64,000 nt of DNA from Salinicola avicenniae (GCF_023736115.1 NZ_JAKQZC010000002.1:496001-560000), one strand, 5' to 3'. Shown: positions 1 to 13,946, counted from the stretch's first letter. Translations and numbers: made by a program. The notes: generated from the letters alone by a model not told the origin.

Positions 1-352
1 TCGCGAGCAGTATCGAATGTTTCTGACGCGTTCCCACCCGTTCGCCAAGCTGATGGAGTTCCGGCTTGGCGATCACTTGATCGCCGTCGCTGCCACCGAC
101 CTACTGAGTCATGGCCTGTCCGCCATCTACACCTTTTTTGATCCGGACCCGCTCTTCGAGCGCCGCTCGCTGGGCAGCTATGCCATTCTCAGTCAGATCG
201 AACTAGCGCGTAAGCGCCACCTGCCCCACGTCTATCTCGGCTACTGGATACGCGACTGCCAGAAGATGCGCTACAAGGGCGACTACCAACCGCTGGAATA
301 TCTCAACGGTGGACGCTGGCAGCGCGTGGTCCCCGCCGCGGCGTTGACCTGA
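1..352 (+). CDS. bpt: Aspartate/glutamate leucyltransferase, C-terminal part (cut by window start)
   Basis: This is the last 116 codons of an aminoacyl-tRNA-protein transferase; the reading frame is open to the first base of the window, so the gene begins upstream. The enzyme adds leucine from Leu-tRNA to proteins with N-terminal Asp or Glu and so marks them for ClpS/ClpAP. The visible segment carries the family's features: an LSAIYTFFDP stretch followed by a YLGYWIRDCQKMRYK block and a C-terminal PLEYLNGGRW. The neighbours infA, clpA and clpS match the usual order in gammaproteobacteria and place it with its degradation pathway. The family could be confused with arginyltransferase Ate1, but bacterial members of this short type are Bpt. 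Confidence 0.9.
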   Translation, partial: REQYRMFLTRSHPFAKLMEFRLGDHLIAVAATDLLSHGLSAIYTFFDPDPLFERRSLGSYAILSQIELARKRHLPHVYLGYWIRDCQKMRYKGDYQPLEYLNGGRWQRVVPAAALT

Positions 353-441
353 GCCAGCCGGGTCATCGACACCGCGCCGGGAAGCAGAGGGTCCGTCGAA
401 CATCAAACCCAGGGCTTTTGCAAGCCTGCACGCCGTGCTTT

Positions 442-470
442 TTGCCTTCCCTTTCAAGATGGCCCATAAT
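442..470 (+). promoter_or_regulatory. Putative sigma-70 promoter of infA
   Basis: A TTGCCT hexamer at 442-447 and a CATAAT hexamer at 465-470 are separated by exactly 17 bases. This would start transcription near 477 and give infA a leader of about 130 bases. The match to consensus is 4 of 6 and 5 of 6. Confidence 0.55.
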
Positions 471-604
471 GTTGCGCACTTCAGGGCCCGGGTGGGCCGA
501 AACGTCGTTGACCGCGGGTGGCCATCGCAGCCGTTCGCGGTGAATGACGTTGATTGACGCCCCTTTCGCGCCTCGAATTCAATCTTTCCAGAGGGATCGC
601 CTAT

Positions 605-823
605 ATGGCACGAGAAGATCATATCGAGATGGAAGGCGTCGTCGTCGACACGCTGCCCAATACCATGTTCCGCGTTGAGCTGGAGAACGGCCACGTCGTG
701 ACAGCACACATCTCGGGCAAGATGCGCAAGAACTACATCCGCATCCTGACCGGCGACAAGGTCAAGGTCGAGCTGACCCCGTACGACCTCTCCAAGGGCC
801 GCATCGTCTACCGCTCCCGCTGA
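605..823 (+). CDS. infA: Translation initiation factor IF-1
   Basis: A 72-residue protein, the normal length for IF-1, starting [11 protein letters not shown] and ending GRIVYRSR. It is a single S1-type OB fold that binds the A site of the 30S subunit during initiation. The ATG at 605 is chosen over an in-frame ATG at 554 because it gives the canonical N-terminus and has an AGAGGGA ribosome binding site about ten bases upstream. The codons before it would add 17 residues unlike any IF-1. It lies between bpt and clpA, as in many relatives, and appears to be transcribed alone. Confidence 0.97.
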   Translation: MAREDHIEMEGVVVDTLPNTMFRVELENGHVVTAHISGKMRKNYIRILTGDKVKVELTPYDLSKGRIVYRSR

Positions 824-940
824 TCATAGAGACTCGGCTCTAGCGGCCTTTCCGCCCGGCCTGTCGGGAAGCCTTCCCGCCATTCCCGGCACCAGCCAGT
901 CGCCCGCGCCAAGGGCCAATCCGAGAAGTCCCGAATCGAA

Positions 941-972
941 AACGCCTCGCCATGTTGCCATGGCGAGGCGTT
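941..972 (-). terminator. Rho-independent terminator, mainly for clpA
   Basis: Perfect 14-bp inverted repeat (941-954 with 959-972) and a four-base loop. Read on the minus strand it is followed by TTTT, so it best serves clpA. It may also stop infA transcription coming from the other side. Confidence 0.8.
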
Positions 973-1018
973 GTCGTTAACGGGGGCTTGACGCCCCCCA
1001 AGGCTTCGTAGTCGACGG

Positions 1019-3283
<2,265 letters not shown>

Positions 3284-3450
3284 GGCAGTCCCCTTTATAG
3301 CCGCTTAGGGCGTCGGTCGGCACTTTCACAATCGGGCACAATCAGCGGTTTCGCAAGCCCCAACGACGAAAGCGTTGTTCCCGCGTTACCGCTTCCTACC
3401 GTTTCGAATCCTGCTTGCCGGCGCCATTCTTGGCTGCCGGCACCGTTTCG

Positions 3451-3786
3451 CTAGTCCGCGGCATCCACGTCGCACATCAATGGATGCTCGCACTCGCGTG
3501 CATACTCATTGACCTGGTGACACTTGGTCTCGGCCACGTCACGCGTGAAGATGCCACAAGTCGCCTTGCCCTGAGTGTGTACGGCCAGCATGATCTGGAC
3601 CGCCTTTTCGCTGTCCATGGCGAAAAATCGCTGCAGAACTTCGACGACAAACTCCATCGGCGTGTAGTCATCGTTGTAGAGCACGACCTTGTACATGGGC
3701 GGCGGGGCCAGTTTGGGCTCCGATGTCTGCTCGGCGACATCGCCCTGCTCTTCGTGATCGGGCTCCGGAGGGCGCGTCATGCCCAT
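3451..3786 (-). CDS. clpS: ATP-dependent Clp protease adaptor ClpS
   Basis: A 111-residue adaptor that recognises N-degrons and delivers them to ClpA. The family core is clear: [20 protein letters not shown] with the Asn-Asp-Asp that binds the substrate amino group, then a His in [13 protein letters not shown], and EHPLMC near the end. Start choice is uncertain. The ATG at 3786 has AAGGGG about ten bases upstream and gives the usual length. An ATG at 3840 would add 18 residues but has no Shine-Dalgarno sequence, and an ATG at 3780 is also possible. The protein is unusually rich in cysteine in its C-terminal half. It sits directly upstream of clpA. Confidence 0.93.
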   Translation of the reverse strand: MGMTRPPEPDHEEQGDVAEQTSEPKLAPPPMYKVVLYNDDYTPMEFVVEVLQRFFAMDSEKAVQIMLAVHTQGKATCGIFTRDVAETKCHQVNEYARECEHPLMCDVDAAD

Positions 3787-4065
3787 GTGCGCCGGGCCCC
3801 TTGATGAATAGGGCGACACTCTTTCTTCGATCTCTGACATAGTAAGGAGGAATCCCTGGATGCAACGACTCAGGTACATCGAAATGGGACTCTGTGAGGT
3901 ATTGGATACCGTTGAAGACCCGAGGTTCAATGAAGATGCGGGCGAAGCCACCCCGATGCAAGCCCTGCTTGAAAATAGTCGACCACAACCGGTAGCGCCA
4001 TGCCGCGGCGCCGTTCGGATGACGAATGCGTGCCCGATGACACCACGTCCCGGCGTTTTGTTGTC

Positions 4066-4668
4066 ATGAGTCGGATCTACCTGTTGCACAAGCCCTATCG
4101 CGTGCTGAGTCAGTTTACCGACAGCGAGGGGCGCGGCACGCTGGCCGACTATCTCGAGGAGCCCGATGTCTACGCGGCCGGCCGGCTCGACTACGACTCC
4201 GAAGGTCTGCTGCTGCTGACCGACGATGGCGCCATGATTCAGCGCATCGCCGATCCGCGTCAGAAACTGGCCAAACGCTATTGGGTGCAAGTCGAAGGCC
4301 AGCCGGGTGAAACCGCACTGCAGGCACTGCGCGATGGCGTCACGCTCAAGGACGGACCGACGCGCCCGGCACGGGCGCGTTACCTGACGCAAGCGGCTCC
4401 GCCCGACCGAACGCCGCCGGTGCGCTACCGTGAGTCGATTCCGACGAGCTGGCTCGAAATCGAACTACGCGAGGGGCGCAACCGTCAGGTTCGCCGCATG
4501 ACCGCGCATGTCGGCCACCCCACCCTGCGCCTGATCCGCACGGCGATCGGCCCCTGGCAGCTCGCGGGCCTGGCGCCCGGTGAATGGCGCAGCGAGACAC
4601 TCAACCTGCCGCAGACGGCCACACGCCCTGCCTCGCGTAGCCGCGCTCGACGACAGCGTAAGCGCTGA
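4066..4668 (+). CDS. rluE: 23S rRNA pseudouridine synthase (RluE type)
   Basis: A 200-residue stand-alone pseudouridine synthase of the RsuA/RluB/E/F group. The catalytic motif [17 protein letters not shown] places the nucleophilic Asp at residue 42. The conserved [25 protein letters not shown] block follows in the C-terminal half. Length without an S4 domain, and the downstream order nudJ-mnmA-hflD-purB, match RluE, which modifies U2457 of 23S rRNA in E. coli. The ATG at 4066 gives the canonical [11 protein letters not shown] start. An in-frame ATG at 4000 would add 22 unrelated residues. Neither has a strong ribosome binding site. The C-terminal tail is Arg-rich. Confidence 0.9.
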   Translation: MSRIYLLHKPYRVLSQFTDSEGRGTLADYLEEPDVYAAGRLDYDSEGLLLLTDDGAMIQRIADPRQKLAKRYWVQVEGQPGETALQALRDGVTLKDGPTRPARARYLTQAAPPDRTPPVRYRESIPTSWLEIELREGRNRQVRRMTAHVGHPTLRLIRTAIGPWQLAGLAPGEWRSETLNLPQTATRPASRSRARRQRKR

Positions 4669-4670
4669 AC

Positions 4671-4710
4671 GGCGGCGTGCCTGACAATTCGGCGGCGTGC
4701 CTGACAACTC
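4671..4710. repeat. Tandem 20-bp direct duplication
   Basis: Two adjacent 20-base units, 4671-4690 and 4691-4710, differ at a single position (ATT versus ACT near the end). The first begins three bases after the rluE stop codon. It looks like a recent slippage or duplication event. Confidence 0.9.
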
Positions 4711-4825
4711 GATAGCGAGCTTTCGAATTGTGGCAGAGCGGGTATGATCGGCCTAAGTTCCAGAGCCGAAGTCTTCATGGCGGAACCTCGTTTCGGGAGA
4801 ATCATCGCTTGGGGAGAACAATGCA

Positions 4826-5275
4826 ATGAACCGCTGGACACCCCGCGTGACCGTGGCCGTCGTGGTCGAACGCGCCGGTCGCTACCTGATGGTGGAAGAA
4901 GATCGTGGCGGCCCCTTCAGTCTGTTCAACCAGCCGGCAGGGCACCTGGAGCGCGGCGAGCGACTGGTGGCCGCCGCCGAACGCGAGGTCCGCGAGGAGT
5001 CCGCCTGGCAGGTCGCGATCACGCACTATCTCGGACTCTATGTTCATCACACGACCGATGGTCTCACCTTTCATAGCCATGGCTTCGTCGGCCTGCCGCT
5101 GGCCCATCTGGGCAATTCGCTCGATCATGGCATCGTCGCGGCGCACTGGCTGACGCTCGACGAGATCGACGATCTCCACCGCGAACGGCGCCTGCGCAGC
5201 CCGGTCGTCATGCAGCGGCTGCGCGATACCCGAGACGCCCGTCTTTATCCGCTGGAGCTCATTCGCGACCGCTGA
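4826..5275 (+). CDS. nudJ: NUDIX hydrolase, NudJ-like phosphatase
   Basis: A 149-residue NUDIX hydrolase. Family members of this location hydrolyse thiamine pyrophosphates and nucleoside di- and triphosphates. The NUDIX box is at residues 39-61: GHLERGE followed by REVREE, which supplies the metal-binding glutamates. The position that is normally the last glycine of the box is Ala (EESAW instead of EETG). The ATG at 4826 has GGGGAG nine bases upstream. It sits between rluE and mnmA exactly as nudJ (ymfB) does in E. coli, which is the main reason for the symbol. Confidence 0.85.
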   Translation: MNRWTPRVTVAVVVERAGRYLMVEEDRGGPFSLFNQPAGHLERGERLVAAAEREVREESAWQVAITHYLGLYVHHTTDGLTFHSHGFVGLPLAHLGNSLDHGIVAAHWLTLDEIDDLHRERRLRSPVVMQRLRDTRDARLYPLELIRDR

Positions 5276-5331
5276 GAGGGTCGCTCCTCACTGTCCGCGC
5301 GTCGGACTCGATGCCATCACGCGCTTTCGGC

Positions 5332-5337
5332 TATAAT
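5332..5337 (+). promoter_or_regulatory. Candidate -10 element of mnmA
   Basis: A perfect TATAAT lies 88 bases before the mnmA start. No good -35 hexamer is seen at the right distance, so this is a partial promoter call. Confidence 0.4.
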
Positions 5338-5424
5338 CTCCGGTCTTCATTTTCCGGCGGTACGCGCCCACCGCAGTCGATCCTCGTCTCCGGGCGGCGC
5401 GACCTCTATGTCCCGAGAATCGCC

Positions 5425-8713
<3,289 letters not shown>

Positions 8714-8784
8714 GTGTTCGTGCCAAGCCATCGCCAGCTCCGTCGTCAACACGGCGTCGGACCCGTCACGTTGGGGAGATCGAT

Positions 8785-9969
8785 ATGACGACCGCCCATT
8801 CACCTCGTGCGCTGCTCGGCGGCCTGACGCCGGCCGAGTTTCTCGCGCGTCACTGGCAGAAGTCGCCGCTACTGATCCGTGGCGCCCTGCCTGACTTCGA
8901 CTCGCCGCTGGAGCCGGACGACCTCGCAGGGCTAGCCTGCGAAGACGGCATCGAGTCCCGCCTGGTCGAGGAGCAGGGCCCCGACAAGGCGTGGCAGGTA
9001 TCCCATGGCCCGTTCGACGAATCGACTTTTGCACGACTACCGGAGAGCGGCTGGTCGCTACTCGTGCAGGCGGTCGACCATTATGTACCGGAGGTCGCCG
9101 AGCTGTTGGGGGCATTCGACTTCCTGCCCAGTTGGCGCCTCGACGACATCATGGTCAGCTATGCACCGCCGGGAGGCAGCGTCGGGCCGCACGTCGACCA
9201 ATACGATGTCTTCCTGCTGCAGACCAGCGGTCAGCGCCGCTGGCAGCTGGGCGGCAAGGTCGAAGACGACGCGGCCATCATCCCGGGCATCGACCTGCGC
9301 ATCCTCGAACGCTTCGAGGTCGAAGCCGACAGTGACTGGGTTCTCGAGCCGGGCGACATGCTCTATCTGCCGCCCGGATGGGCTCACCACGGGGTCAGTC
9401 AGTCGGATGACTGCATGACCTTCTCCGTAGGCTTCCGCGCCCCGTCCGGCGACGAGATCGTCACCGGCTTCGCCGATTACGTCGGCGAGCAGATGGGTGA
9501 TAGCCGGCGCTATGCGGATGACGACCTGCAACCACCGTCCCATCCGACGGAACTCGACGACGGCGCCATCGAGCGCGTGCGCCAGCTGTTGCTGGAGGCG
9601 ATCGACCGCCCCGATCAGATCGCCCAGTGGTTCGGCCGCGCCATGACCCAGCCCAAGTACCTCGATCAACTCGTCGCGGCGGAAACGCCGACCGATCCTG
9701 GCACGCTGCGCCAAGCGCTCGAGGCAGGGGGCGAACTCCATCACTCACCGGGCTCGCGGTTTGCCTGGCGCAACTTGGACGATACCCGCGCCACGCTGTT
9801 CGCTGACGGCGATGCGCTCGTCTGTGACGCCGCGCTGGCCAAACGGCTGGCGACGGACTCTCCCATCGACGCGAGCGTACTGGTTTGGCCAGAAGCCGAA
9901 CGCGTGCTCGCCGCCCTGCTCGACGCGGGCAGCCTGAGCGGGCTGGAGCCTGACGACGCTGACTCGTAG
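8785..9969 (+). CDS. roxA: Ribosomal protein uL16 arginine hydroxylase (RoxA/YcfD)
   Basis: A 394-residue JmjC-type 2-oxoglutarate/Fe(II) oxygenase of the cupin-4 family. In E. coli it hydroxylates an arginine of ribosomal protein uL16. The iron-binding triad is visible: H136 and D138 in GPHVDQYDVF, and a distal His at 201 or 202 in GWAHHGVS. The C-terminal winged-helix part follows. GGGGAG lies just upstream of the ATG. It stands 71 bases after purB on the same strand; ycfD is near purB in E. coli too. Confidence 0.93.
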   Translation: MTTAHSPRALLGGLTPAEFLARHWQKSPLLIRGALPDFDSPLEPDDLAGLACEDGIESRLVEEQGPDKAWQVSHGPFDESTFARLPESGWSLLVQAVDHYVPEVAELLGAFDFLPSWRLDDIMVSYAPPGGSVGPHVDQYDVFLLQTSGQRRWQLGGKVEDDAAIIPGIDLRILERFEVEADSDWVLEPGDMLYLPPGWAHHGVSQSDDCMTFSVGFRAPSGDEIVTGFADYVGEQMGDSRRYADDDLQPPSHPTELDDGAIERVRQLLLEAIDRPDQIAQWFGRAMTQPKYLDQLVAAETPTDPGTLRQALEAGGELHHSPGSRFAWRNLDDTRATLFADGDALVCDAALAKRLATDSPIDASVLVWPEAERVLAALLDAGSLSGLEPDDADS

Positions 9970-10220
9970 CCGAGGCAAATCTGGAACAGGAGTGGTTCGG
10001 CCGACATTTGACGAACCGCGCATGGGGTGCAGAGATGTACGGGGCGCAAAGACGCATGGATGCGCAGAGAGGATTGTGACGCGCTGGCGGGCGCACCACT
10101 GCCACCTCGCCTACACTGGATGCGCACCCCTACGGCGGATCGATGGAAAGGACAGCACTGGACGCGTTTTAGAACACTGTTTTAATATGTTCGCCACGCG
10201 CCCTTTGCTGGCAAGTCTTC

Positions 10221-10226
10221 AGGAGG
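10221..10226 (+). promoter_or_regulatory. Strong ribosome binding site fixing the lipoprotein start
   Basis: A perfect AGGAGG is seven bases before the ATG at 10234. This excludes an in-frame TTG at 10228, which lies almost on top of it. Confidence 0.8.
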
Positions 10227-10233
10227 TTTGATC

Positions 10234-10701
10234 ATGAAACGTATGCTGATTCCCGCGCTCGCCCTGAGCATTCTGGCGCTCGCCGGCTGTGCCAACAACT
10301 CGACCTATTCGGGTGACGTCTATCGTGGCAATCAGGCGGGCACGGCCCAGAGCGTCAGCTACGGCACTATTCAGTCGGTGCGTCCGGTACAGATCCAGGG
10401 CGGCAATGGCGACAGCGTGCTCGGCAGTCTCGGCGGCGCGGTGATTGGCGGCCTGCTCGGCAACCAGGTGGGTGGCGGCTCCGGCCGAACGCTCGCGACG
10501 GCAGCCGGGGCCATCGGCGGCACCATCGCCGGCAGCAAGGTTCAGCAGGCCACCGACCGCGTCGACGGTTATGAACTCGAAATTCGTCAGGATAGTGGTC
10601 AAAACGTGGTCGTCGTCCAGAAAGCCGACCGCAACTGGCAGGTCGGCCAGCGCGTGCGTTTGATCGCGAGCGGCTCCAGCGTGAGCGTCGCGCCCTATTG
10701 A
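10234..10701 (+). CDS. Glycine-zipper outer membrane lipoprotein (SlyB/Pcp-like)
   Basis: A 155-residue lipoprotein. The signal peptide ends in the lipobox LALAGC with Cys19 as the acylated residue. A small soluble part follows, then a Gly/Ala-rich 2TM glycine-zipper segment (GSLGGAVIGGLLGNQVGGG and the repeat after it, about residues 68-105). The C-terminal region (DGYELEIRQDSGQNVVVVQ and on) resembles SlyB/17-kDa surface antigen proteins. SlyB in E. coli is induced by PhoP and forms rings that shield outer membrane proteins, but this gene could be any paralogue of the family. It is transcribed alone and ends in a strong terminator. Confidence 0.85.
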   Translation: MKRMLIPALALSILALAGCANNSTYSGDVYRGNQAGTAQSVSYGTIQSVRPVQIQGGNGDSVLGSLGGAVIGGLLGNQVGGGSGRTLATAAGAIGGTIAGSKVQQATDRVDGYELEIRQDSGQNVVVVQKADRNWQVGQRVRLIASGSSVSVAPY

Positions 10702-10756
10702 CCGACGCTTGGCGGCCAAACGCGCGCATCGACCGACGCGGTTTCGCCCGTATCGC

Positions 10757-10779
10757 GGCGCCCTTCGGGGCGCCTTTTT
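10757..10779 (+). terminator. Rho-independent terminator of the lipoprotein gene
   Basis: A GC-rich 7-bp stem (10757-10763 with 10768-10774), UUCG loop and a run of five T. Confidence 0.9.
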
Positions 10780-10822
10780 CGTTGGAGGGGGTGATACGAA
10801 GATCGAGTGGGCGAGTAGCGAT

Positions 10823-10840
10823 ACATACGCTATTGTATGT
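10823..10840 (+). promoter_or_regulatory. Inverted repeat upstream of lpxR, possible operator
   Basis: ACATAC at 10823-10828 and GTATGT at 10835-10840 form an inverted repeat with a six-base spacer in an AT-rich island just before the lpxR start. A TATTGT that could be a -10 element overlaps it. A regulator site is plausible but not shown. Confidence 0.3.
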
Positions 10841-10881
10841 GTGCTTGTTTTACAGCTCGTTCAAAGGGAATAACACGAGAT

Positions 10882-11868
10882 ATGAAGGGACACTCATGGG
10901 CGCGCGCAAGCGTCGCCGTGGCACTGACTGCCATCTCAAGTTCAACCTGGGCAGACGGTCTGCTCACACTCAAATCCGAAAACGACATCTTCGCCAGCGG
11001 TGACGATGGTCACTACACTAACGGCCTTGAAATCGACTGGTCCTTCGAGCCCGGCGCCGGCCACTGGACGCGCGACTTCGCCGACCTGATCCCCGGGTGG
11101 AGCGCGGCCTCACTGGACGGCGCTTCCTATCGCTTCGGGCAGCAGATCTATACCCCGGAAGATATCGACGAAAGCCGCCTGATCGAGGATGACCGCCCCT
11201 ATGCCGGCGTGCTCTACGCCGGACTATCGCTGTTCGATGATGAGCAACTGACCGGCTGGCGCCGTACCAGCGGACTCTATTTCGACGTCGGTATCGTTGG
11301 TCCCGGTGCCGGCGGGCACACAGTGCAGGAAAACTTCCATCACTTGGTCGACAGTGACGACCCCAAGGGCTGGCACAATCAGCTCAACAACGAACCATTC
11401 GTCAACGTCGCTTACGAAACCGCCTGGTGGAAACAGAGCCAGCTCGGCGCACTGGAAACCGAATATGGCCCTTCTGTCGGCTTTGCGCTTGGCAACCTCT
11501 ATACCTATGCATCGACCGGCCTCGGCCTGCGGGTCGGTCAGGGCCTCGATCGTAGCTTCGGCATTCCCGCCGTGGCGCCTTCACAAGGCAGCCGCGTCTT
11601 CTTCAAGCAGGATGGCGGATTCAGCTGGTACCTGTTCGCCAATCTCGAAGGGCGGTTCATGGCACATAATATGCTGCTGGACGGCAACTCCTTCGAGGAC
11701 AGCCATTCGGTGGATCGCCGCAAGTGGGTCGGCGACGCCCAGATGGGGCTGGCCATGGCCTGGGACCGCTGGCAGCTGACCTACAGTGCGCTTTGGCGTA
11801 CCCATGAGTTCGAGGAGCAGAGTGACAGCGACCAGTTCGGCTCGATCACGCTATCGACCTGGCTCTGA
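10882..11868 (+). CDS. lpxR: LpxR-family lipid A 3'-O-deacylase (DUF2219)
   Basis: A 328-residue outer membrane beta-barrel protein with a signal peptide ending near WADG. The family signature is near the N-terminus: SENDIFASGDDGHYTNGLEIDW, including the Asn-Asp pair used in catalysis. DDRPYAGVLYAGLSLF and a GGHTVQENFHHL segment with the candidate active-site His follow. Alternating hydrophobic strands end in STWL, a usual barrel C-terminus. LpxR removes the 3'-acyloxyacyl chain of lipid A. The ATG at 10882 precedes a clean signal peptide; an earlier in-frame start at 10837 would lengthen it. Assignment is by family motif only. Confidence 0.85.
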   Translation: MKGHSWARASVAVALTAISSSTWADGLLTLKSENDIFASGDDGHYTNGLEIDWSFEPGAGHWTRDFADLIPGWSAASLDGASYRFGQQIYTPEDIDESRLIEDDRPYAGVLYAGLSLFDDEQLTGWRRTSGLYFDVGIVGPGAGGHTVQENFHHLVDSDDPKGWHNQLNNEPFVNVAYETAWWKQSQLGALETEYGPSVGFALGNLYTYASTGLGLRVGQGLDRSFGIPAVAPSQGSRVFFKQDGGFSWYLFANLEGRFMAHNMLLDGNSFEDSHSVDRRKWVGDAQMGLAMAWDRWQLTYSALWRTHEFEEQSDSDQFGSITLSTWL

Positions 11869-11921
11869 CGCCATACCACGCGGGTCACGGCCGACTGCCT
11901 CTGGCCCGCAGATAACGCTTC

Positions 11922-11963
11922 AACAACGACGGGCGGTGCCAGTTGGCACCGCCCGTCGTTGTT
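11922..11963. terminator. Strong bidirectional terminator after lpxR
   Basis: A perfect 19-bp inverted repeat (11922-11940 with 11945-11963) with a four-base loop, flanked by short T-rich and A-rich ends. It separates lpxR from the convergent small membrane protein gene. Confidence 0.85.
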
Positions 11964-11999
11964 AGTCGCTCACCACCTCATGGCGAGCGGCAAGGGAAA

Positions 12000-12287
12000 T
12001 CAGTGCAGCTTGACCCGACGCATCGTCCAGCAGGCGAGACGCTTGCCACCCCAAATCACGAGCGCCAGCAGGATCAGCGTCAGCAGCATCGAGATCGGGT
12101 TGACGAAAAACGTGGCCGCGAGCACCGCAAGCGCGCCCGAGATAATCCAGCGATCCTGGGCCGGATCGCCCTGCAGCACGCCAGGCAGCCAGCGCGAAAC
12201 CGCTCGCCCGAAGGCGCCATCCCAAGCTTTGTAGGCCAGCAGAAACACGGCCGCGAAGGCGATGATCCACACAACGAAAACGGTCAT
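12000..12287 (-). CDS. Small membrane protein of unknown function
   Basis: A 95-residue protein not assigned to a family. It has an N-terminal hydrophobic segment (FVVWIIAFAAVFLLAY), a short loop with GDPAQDRWI, a long hydrophobic stretch near 48-80 that can hold one or two membrane segments, and a basic C-terminus (CWTMRRVKLH). GGAGAG stands seven bases before the ATG at 12287, which supports it as a real gene. It converges on lpxR across a shared terminator. An open frame on the other strand here has no ribosome binding site and a composition typical of an antisense shadow. Confidence 0.6.
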   Translation of the reverse strand: MTVFVVWIIAFAAVFLLAYKAWDGAFGRAVSRWLPGVLQGDPAQDRWIISGALAVLAATFFVNPISMLLTLILLALVIWGGKRLACWTMRRVKLH

Positions 12288-12482
12288 GACGACACTCTCC
12301 TAGTACCGCGAAAAACATGGTCTCCCCTAGGCGAGGTTACCCACAGCCCGGGAACGGCGCAACCGTCCGCGCCTTCAACCGCTCACGCGCCCTCACGAGC
12401 AGATTCACGCCTTTCGCGACCTGACAGATACGCCATGGCACGTTAGGATATGCCTGACATGCACAAACGCAAAGGTTTCGAG

Positions 12483-12965
12483 ATGCAGATTGCCCAGAAC
12501 TCCGTGGTCGCGTTCCACTACACACTGACCAACGATGCAGGAGAAGTGCTGGACAGCTCAGAGGGTCGCGACCCGCTGACCTACCTACACGGCTCGGGCA
12601 ACATCATTCCCGGGCTCGAGAAGGAGCTCGAAGGCCGTGGCAACGGCGACAAGCTGAAAGTCGCTGTCGAGCCGGGCGAAGGCTACGGCGACGTCCAGCC
12701 GGCGCTGGTTCAGGAAGTCCCGCGTGATGCGTTCCAGGGTGTCGACGAAGTGCAGCCCGGCATGCAGTTCCAGGCGCAAACCCAAGAAGGCCCGCTGATG
12801 GTCACCGTCACCAAGGTTGAAGGCGACACCGTGACCGTCGACGGCAACCATCCGCTGGCTGGTGAGCGTCTGAACTTCGACGTCGAGATCACCGAAGTGC
12901 GCGACGCGACCGAAGAAGAAATCTCTCACGGTCATGTTCATGGCGAAGGTGGTCATCAGCACTGA
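12483..12965 (+). CDS. FKBP-type peptidyl-prolyl isomerase, SlyD-like
   Basis: A 160-residue protein of the SlyD family: an FKBP domain with an inserted chaperone flap. It opens MQIAQNSVVAFHYTL and contains GSGNIIPGLEKELEG and the insert-in-flap region PGEGYGDVQPALVQEVPRDAF, then NHPLAGERLNFDVEI. The tail is short and His-rich (SHGHVHGEGGHQH), suited to binding nickel or zinc as in SlyD, but without the cysteines of the E. coli tail. AAAGG lies a few bases before the ATG at 12483; upstream in-frame starts would add residues unlike the family. It could also be called FklB/SlpA-like, but domain order favours SlyD. Confidence 0.88.
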   Translation: MQIAQNSVVAFHYTLTNDAGEVLDSSEGRDPLTYLHGSGNIIPGLEKELEGRGNGDKLKVAVEPGEGYGDVQPALVQEVPRDAFQGVDEVQPGMQFQAQTQEGPLMVTVTKVEGDTVTVDGNHPLAGERLNFDVEITEVRDATEEEISHGHVHGEGGHQH

Positions 12966-13015
12966 AGACGCCTCGGACATACGGGTGCCTGCCTGCAGGC
13001 GCCTGTGCCGAACGC

Positions 13016-13048
13016 AAGAAGGGCAGCCGATGGCTGCCCTTCTTTTTT
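13016..13048 (+). terminator. Rho-independent terminator of the FKBP gene
   Basis: A 13-bp perfect stem (13016-13028 with 13032-13044), three-base loop and a run of six T. Confidence 0.92.
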
Positions 13049-13110
13049 ATGCCTGCTTTTTGTGCGTCTTGTCCGTCAGGCTATACGATCGATACGATCG
13101 ACAACTACGA

Positions 13111-13722
13111 TCAGCCCTCGCCACGCGACGACATCACCCGCTGCGCGAGCTGGGTTCGTTCCATGGGACGACGCGCCTGCCAGTAGTAGCGCTTCCAGTA
13201 GACGTTATCCAGACGCGATAGCTTGACCCCCTGAGAAGCCGACGCATGTAGAAAATAGCCGTCGCCGACATACACCCCGACATGATTGTAGAGGCCCGGC
13301 GGCCTGAAGAAGACCAGATCGCCCGACTTCAGCTGATCGCGCGCAACGCGACTGCCTTCCAGCACCTGCTGATCGGTGGTACGTGGCAGATCGACCGCAA
13401 AGGCTTCGCCAAAGACGTGCTGCATCAGCGCGGAACAATCGATGCCGCGGCGGGATTCGCCACCGAGCACATAGGGCGTCCCCACCCAGCGCTCGTGCTC
13501 GTCAAGCAGCGCCTCGCGAATGACGGTCGGAGAGACGGTCATCTGACGAAATTCGTGGATCGCGGTCAGCTGTCGCTCGATCGGCGGCACGCGTGTCGCG
13601 GTCTGCCCCTGAGGCACCACGGGTAGGGAATACTGCGCATTGACCTGTTGTTGTTCTGCTGGCGCCGAGCAGCCGGCCATTGTGATGACCAGCGCCAGCC
13701 CCATGGCCGTGCGTTTTAACAT
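13111..13722 (-). CDS. NlpC/P60 family lipoprotein peptidoglycan endopeptidase
   Basis: A 203-residue lipoprotein with signal peptide and lipobox ITMAGC (Cys18), then about 60 variable residues, then an NlpC/P60 domain. The catalytic Cys96 is in RRGIDCSALMQ, the His147 in YNHVGVYVGDGYF, and a third polar residue is in the LHASASQGV segment. Such enzymes (MepS/NlpC type in E. coli) cut peptide cross-links or stems in peptidoglycan. The ATG at 13722 has GAGG ten bases upstream and is preferred over a TTG at 13731. The gene stands alone, convergent with the FKBP gene. Confidence 0.9.
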   Translation of the reverse strand: MLKRTAMGLALVITMAGCSAPAEQQQVNAQYSLPVVPQGQTATRVPPIERQLTAIHEFRQMTVSPTVIREALLDEHERWVGTPYVLGGESRRGIDCSALMQHVFGEAFAVDLPRTTDQQVLEGSRVARDQLKSGDLVFFRPPGLYNHVGVYVGDGYFLHASASQGVKLSRLDNVYWKRYYWQARRPMERTQLAQRVMSSRGEG

Positions 13723-13908
13723 GCAGCGCAACCTCGTTCACCAGTCAGCCGAACAGGCGTCGTCTCGCCGGCAAACTGGGCCACGGACGAGAGGCATCGC
13801 TGTGGCGGTGACACGCTAGAGAGGCCACGTCAGGAAACGAGCCACCCTCTCATTGGGTATCACTGCCAGAACGGCCTGCATTCGGCTTGAATCTTCGGGT
13901 ATCCACTA

Positions 13909-13946
13909 GAAAAACGCTGCTACCGGATCAACGGCTCGCAGCGTTC
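13909..13946 (-). terminator. Terminator of the DUF1266-repeat gene
   Basis: On the minus strand an 8- to 9-bp stem (13938-13946 with 13913-13920) and a 17-base loop are followed by a run of five T. It lies about 60 bases after the stop codon of the large gene at 14004. Confidence 0.7.

Noticed and set aside
11943-12446. Plus-strand frame opposite the small membrane protein
   Set aside because: It starts inside a terminator stem, has no ribosome binding site and is full of Pro, Arg and His. The minus-strand gene has a clear ribosome binding site.
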